A DNA stretch of 64,000 bases from the NCBI GenBank assembly GCA_038900335.1, contig JBBMRB010000002.1, positions 310,001 to 374,000 on the forward strand. Direction: 5' to 3'. Origin of the DNA: Rs1 sp038900335 (GTDB taxonomy: Bacteria; Pseudomonadota; Gammaproteobacteria; Pseudomonadales; Balneatricaceae). A model generated the notes under the pieces. The model was not told where the DNA came from. It made no database searches and saw nothing but the letters and a program-made list of their open reading frames with translations. A program made the position numbers and the translations under genes. Each line of letters begins with the position of its first letter. Position 1 is the stretch's first letter. Below are positions 1 to 6,847 of this stretch, in pieces.

Positions 1-1669
1 TTGTTAGGGATGCCGAACCGTCGCTATTAATGAAATATGCATCAGGGTCTGTCCCACGCACATTCAACAACGCCTTCGATATGACGTTTTTTTCGAGTTC
101 CAGTGTAATGATCCATGACCGAACCGACTTCGTCATGTCTCTGTCAGCCTCAATAGGTAGAGTTAACTCTATCTGGCTGTCAGCAGTGCTACCACTAGTA
201 AAGCTGATTCGGCCTTTATAATCTGATGCATTAAGCTTTCTATCGGTAAAGACCTTTTCGATGTTGTGTTTTTGAGTTAACAGCATCTCACGCTGAGCAG
301 GGGTAGCTTTAATGTCTTGCATGCCAGCTTCGCAAATGGGACAGGGGAAACCGTTTTTCTCTTCCAAAAGAGCTAATAAGTTCTCATTAGTTTGGCCTTT
401 CTGGCTGAGTTTTAGAGGGTATTGGCACTGTTCGCAGTCAAACTGACCGCCCCTAGTGCCATTATCACGAAACTCGTCGATAAGGCCGGAAGGCAGTGCG
501 TTGTACACCCTTTCAGACAGGTTGCTTTTAAGGTAGGCCGCTCGCTCAGCTTGATTCATTTCTGCCTGAGCGCCACCTTTACAGTATTTACAGGAGTTCG
601 CATTTGTTTCGATAAGAGTCTTAACTAATGTTAAGTTTCTTCTAGCGCATTTACCGCATTGATATTTGATCTCGTCGTATGGCAAATACGCTGTTTGCTG
701 AGTCAGTAGTGCATGGCCTTTTTCTTTGCAAAAGTTTTTAAGGTTTTGTGTTCTCTCCTGCGCTCGTTCTGGTAATTTCTCCACGAAAAGGCCATGGATT
801 TTCTCGACTGAAGGTTCTTTGTTCATCAGTTCTAGAAAAGGGGCTTTTTCCTTTCCGGGATAATTGTCAATTACATCCATGACAGCACTTAGTGCTTTTT
901 TTGGGGATAGGTGGTTAATTCTGTCAATGACTAGAAAGAAGTCACCGTTTTCAGCTGCCTGTTGAACCTTTTTCTTGTCGTTCCCCATTACTTTAGGATT
1001 CTCATAATGCCCCTGATGTCCTTGATACTCAACACACAGCCCAGTAGCTATGTTTTCACCCCAAATGTCGAGTTCAAGGCCATTGGTAAAATGGGTTCGA
1101 ACGTCCTCCCGCCACGCCACAGACTCTCCATTTTCGTTCGTTGGAAATAACTCCATTAACGTGCAAGCTATCATCAGTTGATCGGCCTTAATGCCGGTAC
1201 GCCCAAAACATGTATTCCTTACTCGGTTTATGGTTTGCCAGTTCGAAAAGTAGTCGGTGAGTTTTTTGTACATATAATACACGCCAGTTTTTTTGGGTTG
1301 GCCATTAAATGTACCACTACCTTGATAGTTCGGTTGACCCATTGAGGAGTAACTAATGTATTTGAGTGAAGCGCCAAATGGCAGCTGCTCTACCAAAATA
1401 GCTCGCGTATCGTCGATAAGTTTCTCGTCGATTGTAAGCAGTTTAGAGATCATTGAAACAGAGAACTCTTTATCTAATGGGCCTTTGAGTCGACCGGTGA
1501 TTTCAGGCCTTAGGATGGCATCGATGGGGATCTTGTTCGGCTCGTACAGGTGAGAGAAACTCGGGATATCGACGTGGAGGCCTTTGTCACATCTTGTGAT
1601 AGAAACATCGTTACCCCATACACGCTCCATACGTGCAATCAACCTATTCTCTTCAGCACTAAAGACCAT
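1..1669 (-). CDS. Zinc-ribbon protein with nuclease-like motif, 3' end beyond the left edge
   Basis: I translated this frame directly: it is open from the ATG at 1669 to base 1, about 556 codons with no stop, so the carboxy end is missing. The start has a good GGAAGG ribosome site six bases upstream. Residues near 199-217 read ELD, then after twelve residues EYQG, with a lysine cluster at 232-234. This resembles a PD-(D/E)XK or Vsr-like nuclease core. Two zinc ribbons follow: CGKC/CKYC at about 338-363 and CEQC/CPIC near 420-450. Nuclease plus zinc ribbons suggests DNA or RNA processing, perhaps defence or mobile-element biology. The function is inferred from motifs only and I do not recognise a named family. 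Confidence 0.75.
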   Translation of the reverse strand, partial: MVFSAEENRLIARMERVWGNDVSITRCDKGLHVDIPSFSHLYEPNKIPIDAILRPEITGRLKGPLDKEFSVSMISKLLTIDEKLIDDTRAILVEQLPFGASLKYISYSSMGQPNYQGSGTFNGQPKKTGVYYMYKKLTDYFSNWQTINRVRNTCFGRTGIKADQLMIACTLMELFPTNENGESVAWREDVRTHFTNGLELDIWGENIATGLCVEYQGHQGHYENPKVMGNDKKKVQQAAENGDFFLVIDRINHLSPKKALSAVMDVIDNYPGKEKAPFLELMNKEPSVEKIHGLFVEKLPERAQERTQNLKNFCKEKGHALLTQQTAYLPYDEIKYQCGKCARRNLTLVKTLIETNANSCKYCKGGAQAEMNQAERAAYLKSNLSERVYNALPSGLIDEFRDNGTRGGQFDCEQCQYPLKLSQKGQTNENLLALLEEKNGFPCPICEAGMQDIKATPAQREMLLTQKHNIEKVFTDRKLNASDYKGRISFTSGSTADSQIELTLPIEADRDMTKSVRSWIITLELEKNVISKALLNVRGTDPDAYFINSDGSASLT

Positions 1670-1875
1670 ATATTACCTTCCACAAGTTATTGAATTAAAC
1701 ACCTAGTTGACTGTTATTATGCACAGTACTTTGAAATTTTCCAGTTCGATTGAGCTTAATGTAGTATGGGAAGACGTGAATCGGATTATTTGAAACGTGT
1801 TGGCGTTGATGGAGGCCAGTCACACCAAAGCGTTTGAAAGGTATGTTTTTTTCTGATGTGTTCTTTGCCTGTGAA

Positions 1876-1932
1876 AAAATGTTGTGGCTAAGTGAATTTG
1901 GCCACTAATTTAGAGTGAACCAACAACATTTT
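1876..1932 (-). terminator. Hairpin with T-run, minus direction
   Basis: The arm AAAATGTTGTGG at 1876-1887 pairs with CCAACAACATTTT at 1920-1932 apart from one bulged base. Read on the minus strand the second arm runs into a T-rich tract, as in a rho-independent terminator. It lies directly after the stop codon of the 38-codon minus-strand frame at 1933-2049. Confidence 0.45.
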
Positions 1933-2049
1933 CTATCTCGCAATGTGCCCCTTTGCGTATATGGACTCCACGTATTTAATGTCCGCTTTAGGCTCTGAGC
2001 TGCCATTAAGAAAAATTATATCAATGACCGATTTTGTTAGTATTGGCAT
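1933..2049 (-). CDS. Possible small protein or gene remnant, 38 codons
   Basis: The frame runs from ATG at 2049 to TAG at 1933-1935. It begins MPILTKSVIDIIFL and ends KGHIAR. Composition is protein-like, and the frame stays open nine codons upstream of the ATG before a stop. The terminator-like hairpin right behind it suggests this is the tail of a real minus-strand gene whose 5' part has been lost. I recognise no family, and it could be chance. Confidence 0.25.
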   Translation of the reverse strand: MPILTKSVIDIIFLNGSSEPKADIKYVESIYAKGHIAR

Positions 2050-2280
2050 TTCTGAAATGGCAAAGTTGTATGTGATTTAATGGCGGGACTAAATGTAATT
2101 GGGTGGCTAACCTACATGTTATTTTCCATTTAATCTATGGCTAAAACCAGCCAAAATTGGCCGCTTTTGTTGTCAAAATTAAAGCCCTACTTTCTATATA
2201 TAGCTCTTCACAGTCGCTGTTAAAAAAGTGCAGTACTAGCGCACTTTAACACAAAGTGATACTCTCTTTATCTATTAAAA

Positions 2281-2396
2281 TTAAGCACTTAAAAGAGTTC
2301 CTCGCAAAGGTATTGATAAGGGATACTGAGCAATATAAATGTAAAAAGTTAACTGTTTCAAAAACGACAGTTTACATTATATAAGTGCTTTTAAAT
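2281..2396. repeat. Nested inverted repeats (possible MITE or decayed attC)
   Basis: An outer pair (AAGCACTT near 2284 and AAGTGCTT near 2384) brackets an inner pair in which AATGTAAA plus ACTGT pairs with ACAGTTTACATT, within about 2338-2377. The single strand could fold into a long imperfect hairpin. It lies upstream of the first cassette-like gene. It may be a decayed recombination site, a small non-autonomous element or only a structured leader. Confidence 0.3.
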
Positions 2397-2482
2397 TAAC
2401 GTGTTGGCACACATTGAGTGAATATCACTGTCACCTAAATGAGACCCCACACTATTATGTTGTTATGCTTTTGGAGTAAGGT

Positions 2483-3214
2483 TTGAGCTACTTTGATGTA
2501 ATTTTTACACTTTCAAATGAAATTTTTAAGCCATTTCTTTTAGTAGTAAGCTCTACATTTGCAATATATTTTGCTTATAAAAAGATTGGGAACAGAGTTA
2601 CTGCTCAATACTCTTTTGGCTGCGAAGGTTTCACCCCTTCCCGTATAAAAGAAGTGGTCTTATCTAATAAAAAAGATAAGCCTGTAAATATTTATGCCAT
2701 ACATGCAGTTTTTCACAATGACTTGTTGCTAGAACTAGATAAATACTCACCACCAAAAGTATTGAAACCCTACGAGTCATTATCATTATCAATGAGTCCA
2801 TATAGCTCTTTAAATGTTGGCTCAGATAAATATAAACCTGATTTTATGAGCGCTGAAATTTACATCGAATCTGATGATAAGGTTATAAAATGTAAATCAA
2901 GATATCGTCCTGAATTGTTGGGAAAATATGCTAAAGTCTCCGTAAATATATGTTCATACAATGGCTTCGTTTATGATGAAACAGTAGCTTATATTCTTGT
3001 TTATGTTTTAGATAATTGCATGAAAACAGCTTTTATTCATAAGTCCGGATACATAGGTAATGAATGGGAATTAAGCCCAAATCACTTAGGTCAAAATGCT
3101 ACTGATCAAAATGTATTAGGTATGATAGTTGCTCATAAATTTGATAAGTTTTTTAGCTTCCATGTTATTTACAGGGTGCTGTCTCTTGGAAAATTAGAGG
3201 CAGTCAAAGCATAA
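2483..3214 (+). CDS. Hypothetical single-pass membrane protein, cassette-like gene 1
   Basis: A 243-residue protein starts at TTG, chosen because GGAG lies seven bases upstream and no better ATG is near. Residues about 15-32 form one hydrophobic membrane segment followed by positive residues (YKKIGNR), which predicts a short outer end and a cytoplasmic soluble domain of about 200 residues. I recognise no catalytic motif. The gene is AT-rich, and the stop codon is followed at once by an attC-like sequence beginning TAACAAGC, the usual arrangement of an integron cassette. Function unknown. Confidence 0.7.
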   Translation: MSYFDVIFTLSNEIFKPFLLVVSSTFAIYFAYKKIGNRVTAQYSFGCEGFTPSRIKEVVLSNKKDKPVNIYAIHAVFHNDLLLELDKYSPPKVLKPYESLSLSMSPYSSLNVGSDKYKPDFMSAEIYIESDDKVIKCKSRYRPELLGKYAKVSVNICSYNGFVYDETVAYILVYVLDNCMKTAFIHKSGYIGNEWELSPNHLGQNATDQNVLGMIVAHKFDKFFSFHVIYRVLSLGKLEAVKA

Positions 3215-3307
3215 CAAGCTGTTAAACAAGGTCAAAAACAGTTGGTTTTGCTCCTTCGTCGCTAATTTTAACCAACTATTATTTGCCTGTTAACAGGGCA
3301 TTATAAC
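3212..3307 (+). repeat. attC-like integron recombination site 1
   Basis: The site starts in the stop codon of the preceding gene with TAACAAGC and ends near AACAGGGCATTATAAC. Its arms pair: CTGTTAA (3219-3225) with TTAACAG (3290-3296), and GTTGGTT (3241-3247) with AACCAAC (3270-3276). This gives the roughly 95-base imperfect hairpin typical of VCR-like attC sites. The R' position reads ATTA where GTTA is expected, so the site may be inactive. Confidence 0.7.
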
Positions 3308-3318
3308 GATAGGCGAAA

Positions 3319-4176
3319 ATGAAGAATCTCGATAAATCAAAAAACTCATTAGTGGTTGGTTTGACACCCGACGGATACAAAATATCTGATTTAAGAATGA
3401 CAAAACCTACGTTTCATTTCGCTAAAGGTAGCAGCGATTCAATGTTGACTCAAGATATTGATACTGTGAAACTTAATCGTTCGCGTAAGATTAGTTACTT
3501 CGTTCCAAATAATATAGGGATGTTAATTAGTGTTAGCGCTAAGGCATCAAACCGAGGTAAAGAAATCTTTGACCAAAAATTCAAGAATAGTAAATACGAG
3601 CTAGATGTTACAAAGCTAGCTGGAAATAAATACGATGCCATAGGTTCTATTTCGAAAGATGTGTACGATTATATTGAAGAAATTCAGTCTGCAATTGTCT
3701 TTGCTTACACAGCGTTAGAGGCATTTGCTAATCTTAGCATCCCTCAAGGCTATATATACAAAGCAAAAAAGAATTCAAAAGGTATATCAGAATCATACGA
3801 TAAGGTTGCAATTGAACGTTGGCTTAGTTTGAAGGTAAAGATGAAGTCTATACTGCCTGAGTTATACGAAACTAAAGCTGTCGAGAAGCAAAGATGGTGG
3901 GGGCAGTTTGTTACTCTTGAAGAATATAGAAATGAGATAATTCATCAGAAATCTATAGGTTCCACTGAATTTTATAAAGCATATTTTAAAGAATCTATCT
4001 TTAATATCATTAATTGCATAGAGTCTGTAATTTCATTTTTCTATGTTGCTCATCATGCTAATGGTAAAACGAATGAAGTGTGGCCTTGGCTAAAAGGATA
4101 TACTGATATCCCTTCTTCAGAGTTTCAGAAAAAGAATTTTGAAGTTGCTGGAAATGTTTATGAAGGCTTCAAGTAA
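3319..4176 (+). CDS. Candidate HEPN-domain protein, cassette-like gene 2
   Basis: The protein has 285 residues. Residues about 118-140 form a helix (EIQSAIVFAYTALEAFAN) of the type seen in HEPN domains. A second helix carries YRNEIIHQ, in which R204 and H209 form an R-x4-H motif, the usual HEPN ribonuclease signature. HEPN proteins are common toxins and antiviral RNases, so an RNA-cleaving defence role is a reasonable inference but is not shown here. The gene lies between two attC-like sites, which fits a mobile integron cassette. No separate antitoxin gene is visible, so it could also be a non-toxic HEPN relative. Confidence 0.6.
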   Translation: MKNLDKSKNSLVVGLTPDGYKISDLRMTKPTFHFAKGSSDSMLTQDIDTVKLNRSRKISYFVPNNIGMLISVSAKASNRGKEIFDQKFKNSKYELDVTKLAGNKYDAIGSISKDVYDYIEEIQSAIVFAYTALEAFANLSIPQGYIYKAKKNSKGISESYDKVAIERWLSLKVKMKSILPELYETKAVEKQRWWGQFVTLEEYRNEIIHQKSIGSTEFYKAYFKESIFNIINCIESVISFFYVAHHANGKTNEVWPWLKGYTDIPSSEFQKKNFEVAGNVYEGFK

Positions 4177-4265
4177 TCGTTATAACAAGTCACTTAAAAT
4201 GACCAAATATAGTTAGTCGTTTCGATTCGCTACACAATTTTAAGCCTCTGAATACGAGCATCACA
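4174..4265 (+). repeat. Decayed attC-like site 2
   Basis: Just after the stop codon the sequence reads GTTATAACAAGTCACTTAAAAT, a typical left half of a VCR-like site. The arm CTTAAAAT (4193-4200) pairs with ATTTTAAG (4237-4244). The right end (CCTCTGAATACGAGC) has lost the GGGCGTTA consensus, so the site looks degenerate. Confidence 0.5.
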
Positions 4266-4287
4266 CCCTCAAAGAGAAATCGAGTTC

Positions 4288-4647
4288 ATGCCATTATTTG
4301 CAAAAAAAGATGAAACCTATATAGGCGCACTTCAGTGTGGTTCCGGTCGAGATGCCTATCTAGAGTTTGAACTCTCAGCAGATAGTGATGTTGAGCCAGA
4401 GCTCTATGCTAAAGACGCGCTGAATGATTCGCTTAGTGAAGGAGTTGACCCCAATGAGATTAAAAAGGCGGCTCTTCAAGGTGCGCAAATGGCCAATGAG
4501 CAATATGGTACCAATTTTAAATTTAAGCGCATTGGTTACATCCCCAATGATTCTAGCCATTATGATGTACATGCGCGTGTAGCATATATTATATTACAGC
4601 GTATATTTGAAGGCGGCGAATTTAAGGTGTTATATGCAAAAGATTAA
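4288..4647 (+). CDS. Hypothetical small acidic protein, cassette-like gene 3
   Basis: This is a 119-residue soluble protein with no signal peptide or membrane segment. It begins MPLFAKKDETYIG. A helical middle part (KKAALQGAQMANEQYG) leads to a more mixed carboxy end. I recognise no family or catalytic motif. The stop codon opens a short attC-like sequence, so it reads as the third cassette of the array. The GAG and AGAGAAA stretch before the ATG supports this start. Confidence 0.6.
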   Translation: MPLFAKKDETYIGALQCGSGRDAYLEFELSADSDVEPELYAKDALNDSLSEGVDPNEIKKAALQGAQMANEQYGTNFKFKRIGYIPNDSSHYDVHARVAYIILQRIFEGGEFKVLYAKD

Positions 4648-4677
4648 CAAGCGTCGTCACAGTGCGGGCGTTAGATG
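4645..4677 (+). repeat. Shortened attC-like site 3
   Basis: It begins TAACAAGCG in the stop codon of the preceding gene and ends GGGCGTTAGATG, a canonical right end with an R' box of GTTAGAT. Only about 33 bases remain, so the central arms are probably deleted. The next gene starts inside the GTTAGATG end, as is common in cassettes. Confidence 0.55.
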
Positions 4678-5067
4678 ATTATGTCAGTAGCGAGCCAACT
4701 CATTGTTGAGAAAGTAGAGTTCTACGCAGATGAGGCGGCAACCGTAACACTTAACAATGGATATTCATCTATTGAAGCTTTTTGTTATCCTTGTGATTAT
4801 AAGGTTGGTGATAAGGTCGATAACCTGCTTAGAGTGCTTGAAGCTAATGTTAAATCTGCATACCTGTTAGATTGGCCAGAAGAAGTCATTGAGCAAGCCT
4901 CACAAGAGAGAATCGAAAAAACAGCAACCTATTCTTATGTCGGTTGCGCTAAGGTAACTGATGAGAAAAAAGGCATTATTACTGTTAATGGCTTTCGTAT
5001 TGAGGTTGGAGCTATTGCTTGTAGTGGTGCTGTTGCGTTCGAATTTTCTCGCCTTGATTTGTGGTGA
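4675..5067 (+). CDS. Hypothetical protein, cassette-like gene 4
   Basis: This 130-residue protein starts in the right end of an attC-like site (ATGATTATG; the second ATG at 4681 is an alternative start). It has no clear signal peptide. The middle has an acidic stretch (DWPEEVIEQASQERIEK), and the carboxy half looks like beta-strands with small residues (EVGAIACSGAVAFEF). I recognise no known domain. It is the last gene of the cassette-like run. The sequence after its stop, GCTAACGCCTGCC, looks like the left half of one more recombination site cut off at the junction with ordinary chromosomal genes. Confidence 0.6.
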   Translation: MIMSVASQLIVEKVEFYADEAATVTLNNGYSSIEAFCYPCDYKVGDKVDNLLRVLEANVKSAYLLDWPEEVIEQASQERIEKTATYSYVGCAKVTDEKKGIITVNGFRIEVGAIACSGAVAFEFSRLDLW

Positions 5068-5217
5068 TCACAGCTAACGCCTGCCAGAAACGAATATCAT
5101 GCTGTATTAATTATTAATCCGAAAACTCAGTAAACCTGATGTAAACTCAGGCGTATTTGGCATTTAGAATAGTTAATATCACTGATTATAATGTACTAAA
5201 AAATTAGAGTATCGAAC

Positions 5218-6141
5218 ATGCGCTCAAACAAAATTCCCTCTATTGGTATGCTACTCGCGTTTGAGGCTGCCGCTGAATCTGGCAGTTTTACAGCCGCTGC
5301 AGCTAAGCTTTTTATAACGCCTGCGGCTATTAGCCAAAATATTCGCGCCTTAGAGCAACACCTAAGCATTGCGTTATTTGAGCGTTCTAAAACAGGTATT
5401 AAACTGAGCAGAGCAGGACAAAGTTATTTGAGCTTTATTAGCGACGCGTTAGAAAAAATTCGCCTCGCTCAGCAACAGCTTGAGCAATTTCGCAACCTTA
5501 ATGTCTTAACGATTACCACCTTTCCATCTGTCGCCTCAAAATGGTTAATGCCGTTAGTATTAGATTGGATGGATTTAAACCCAGGCTCTGAAATTAGAGT
5601 TGAGGCGAGTCATGCAAGAGTCGACTTTAACCGCTCTGCTTCTGATTTATGTATCTGTTTTGGCAGGCAAAACTATGCAGGCCTACAAAAGGATCTGCTT
5701 TTTACAGATAGCGTATCAATGGTGCTTAGCCCAAAATTATTACAGCGTATTGAAGACAAAACAGATATTAAGGCCATCACACAACTACCGATGATCCATA
5801 TAGACTGGGAAGATCACAACCACAACCTGCCCGATTGGGGTGACTGGTTGCAAGCAGCTAATGTTGATATGACAATAGCTAAAGCGGGGCCACACTTTAA
5901 CCTTTCAAGTATGGCGATTGATGCCGCATTGCAAGGTAAAGGCTTGTTATTAGGCCAGCATATTTTGATAGCAAAAGAGTTAGAGACAGGCCAGCTTATT
6001 AAGCCTTTAGATATTAGCTTACCGCTAGGGCAAGCTTATTATCTGGTGTACCCAAAACGCACCTTAGAGAATCCGCTAGCCGCTGCGTTTATTGATTGGG
6101 TAAAACAGCAAGCGCCTAAGTCCACTGAAGAATTAAATTGA
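5218..6141 (+). CDS. LysR-family transcriptional regulator, GcvA-like
   Basis: The protein has 307 residues. An amino-terminal winged helix-turn-helix spans about residues 8-65 (SGSFTAAAAKLFITPAAIS), followed by a LysR substrate-binding domain from about 90 to the end. It resembles the GcvA/AmpR-type branch. It is transcribed toward hutD and ends only about 24 bases from that gene's stop. This places it at the edge of the hut cluster, but nothing in the sequence shows that it controls histidine use, since a HutC repressor is present as well. A TATAAT element lies near 5186 upstream. Confidence 0.85.
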   Translation: MRSNKIPSIGMLLAFEAAAESGSFTAAAAKLFITPAAISQNIRALEQHLSIALFERSKTGIKLSRAGQSYLSFISDALEKIRLAQQQLEQFRNLNVLTITTFPSVASKWLMPLVLDWMDLNPGSEIRVEASHARVDFNRSASDLCICFGRQNYAGLQKDLLFTDSVSMVLSPKLLQRIEDKTDIKAITQLPMIHIDWEDHNHNLPDWGDWLQAANVDMTIAKAGPHFNLSSMAIDAALQGKGLLLGQHILIAKELETGQLIKPLDISLPLGQAYYLVYPKRTLENPLAAAFIDWVKQQAPKSTEELN

Positions 6142-6164
6142 GCAGAATTGAGCAGCATAGATAA

Positions 6165-6746
6165 TCAATGATTAGCAGGGTTTAGATAGACCACTATCAT
6201 GTCTTGTCCCTGTAACTGAAAACTTGGCAGCGGCTCATCAAATATTGCCATTAGGTGCCCTGCTGCTAATTCGTACTCACCTTCGATTTCACCTGTCGAT
6301 AATTTAGCGATCCCTTGTAAACAATAGATAAAACAGATGTTGGCAGGGGTTAATTGCACGCTGTGTTGATCAACATATGTTTGCACATTAGGCACGTACG
6401 TATGTTCTTTAGTCATCACGTTAAAATCAACAATAGGCCCTGATGTCAGCGTCGCTATGGTGGTATCTGCCCCATTAAAGCAGGCAACTTTTAACAGTGA
6501 ATCTAAATTATCTACGCTGTTCTGGTTATGCTCTAAGGTAATACCATTGCCCTTGATCAACACTAAATTGCGCAAAAAACCACTAAAATCAGAGAACGGG
6601 CCATTTTCTGTCACTTTGGCAATGCTTATGCGCCACTTGAAATTATTAATATCTGCGCCATCATTTATCAATAATTCAGTGGTAGAGCCTTTACCGTTTT
6701 TCCAGGGTATATCGCGATATTCCTCTGGCGTTATAATTTTGATCAT
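6165..6746 (-). CDS. hutD: HutD-family protein
   Basis: HutD is a cupin-like protein found with histidine-utilisation genes. Work in Pseudomonas suggests that it limits hut expression, perhaps by sensing a pathway intermediate. The 193-residue product has the family start ITPEEYRDIPWKNGKGSTTE and the RISIAKVTENGPFSDFSG stretch. It lies downstream of hutU on the same strand. A hairpin between them (6781-6831) may lower read-through, so it could be expressed less than the enzymes. Confidence 0.9.
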   Translation of the reverse strand: MIKIITPEEYRDIPWKNGKGSTTELLINDGADINNFKWRISIAKVTENGPFSDFSGFLRNLVLIKGNGITLEHNQNSVDNLDSLLKVACFNGADTTIATLTSGPIVDFNVMTKEHTYVPNVQTYVDQHSVQLTPANICFIYCLQGIAKLSTGEIEGEYELAAGHLMAIFDEPLPSFQLQGQDMIVVYLNPANH

Positions 6747-6780
6747 TACTTTAACCGGATATTTTGAAGTTATAGATAAT

Positions 6781-6831
6781 AAAAGCAGTTACCAAATCAT
6801 TTAATATTAGAGACGACTGATAACTGCTTTT
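6781..6831. terminator. Inverted repeat between hutU and hutD
   Basis: AAAAGCAGTTA at 6781-6791 pairs perfectly with TAACTGCTTTT at 6821-6831. A- and T-rich flanks on both sides make it a plausible bidirectional or partial terminator that would attenuate hutD relative to hutU. Confidence 0.6.
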
Positions 6832-6847
6832 TAAGATGAGATTTAGC

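Larger units (their letters stand above)
1670..2482. other. Intergenic region of 0.8 kb with inverted repeats and a possible gene remnant
   Basis: No convincing full gene is present. It holds a minus-strand 38-codon reading frame with a hairpin at its end (1876-2049) and a nested inverted-repeat block (2281-2396), both listed separately. It separates the divergently read left-edge gene from the cassette-like genes and is more AT-rich than the left-edge gene. Confidence 0.6.

Noticed and set aside
1790..1860. Plus-strand frame beginning MGRRESDYLKRV
   Set aside because: Only about 23 codons, with no ribosome site and no family match that I recognise.
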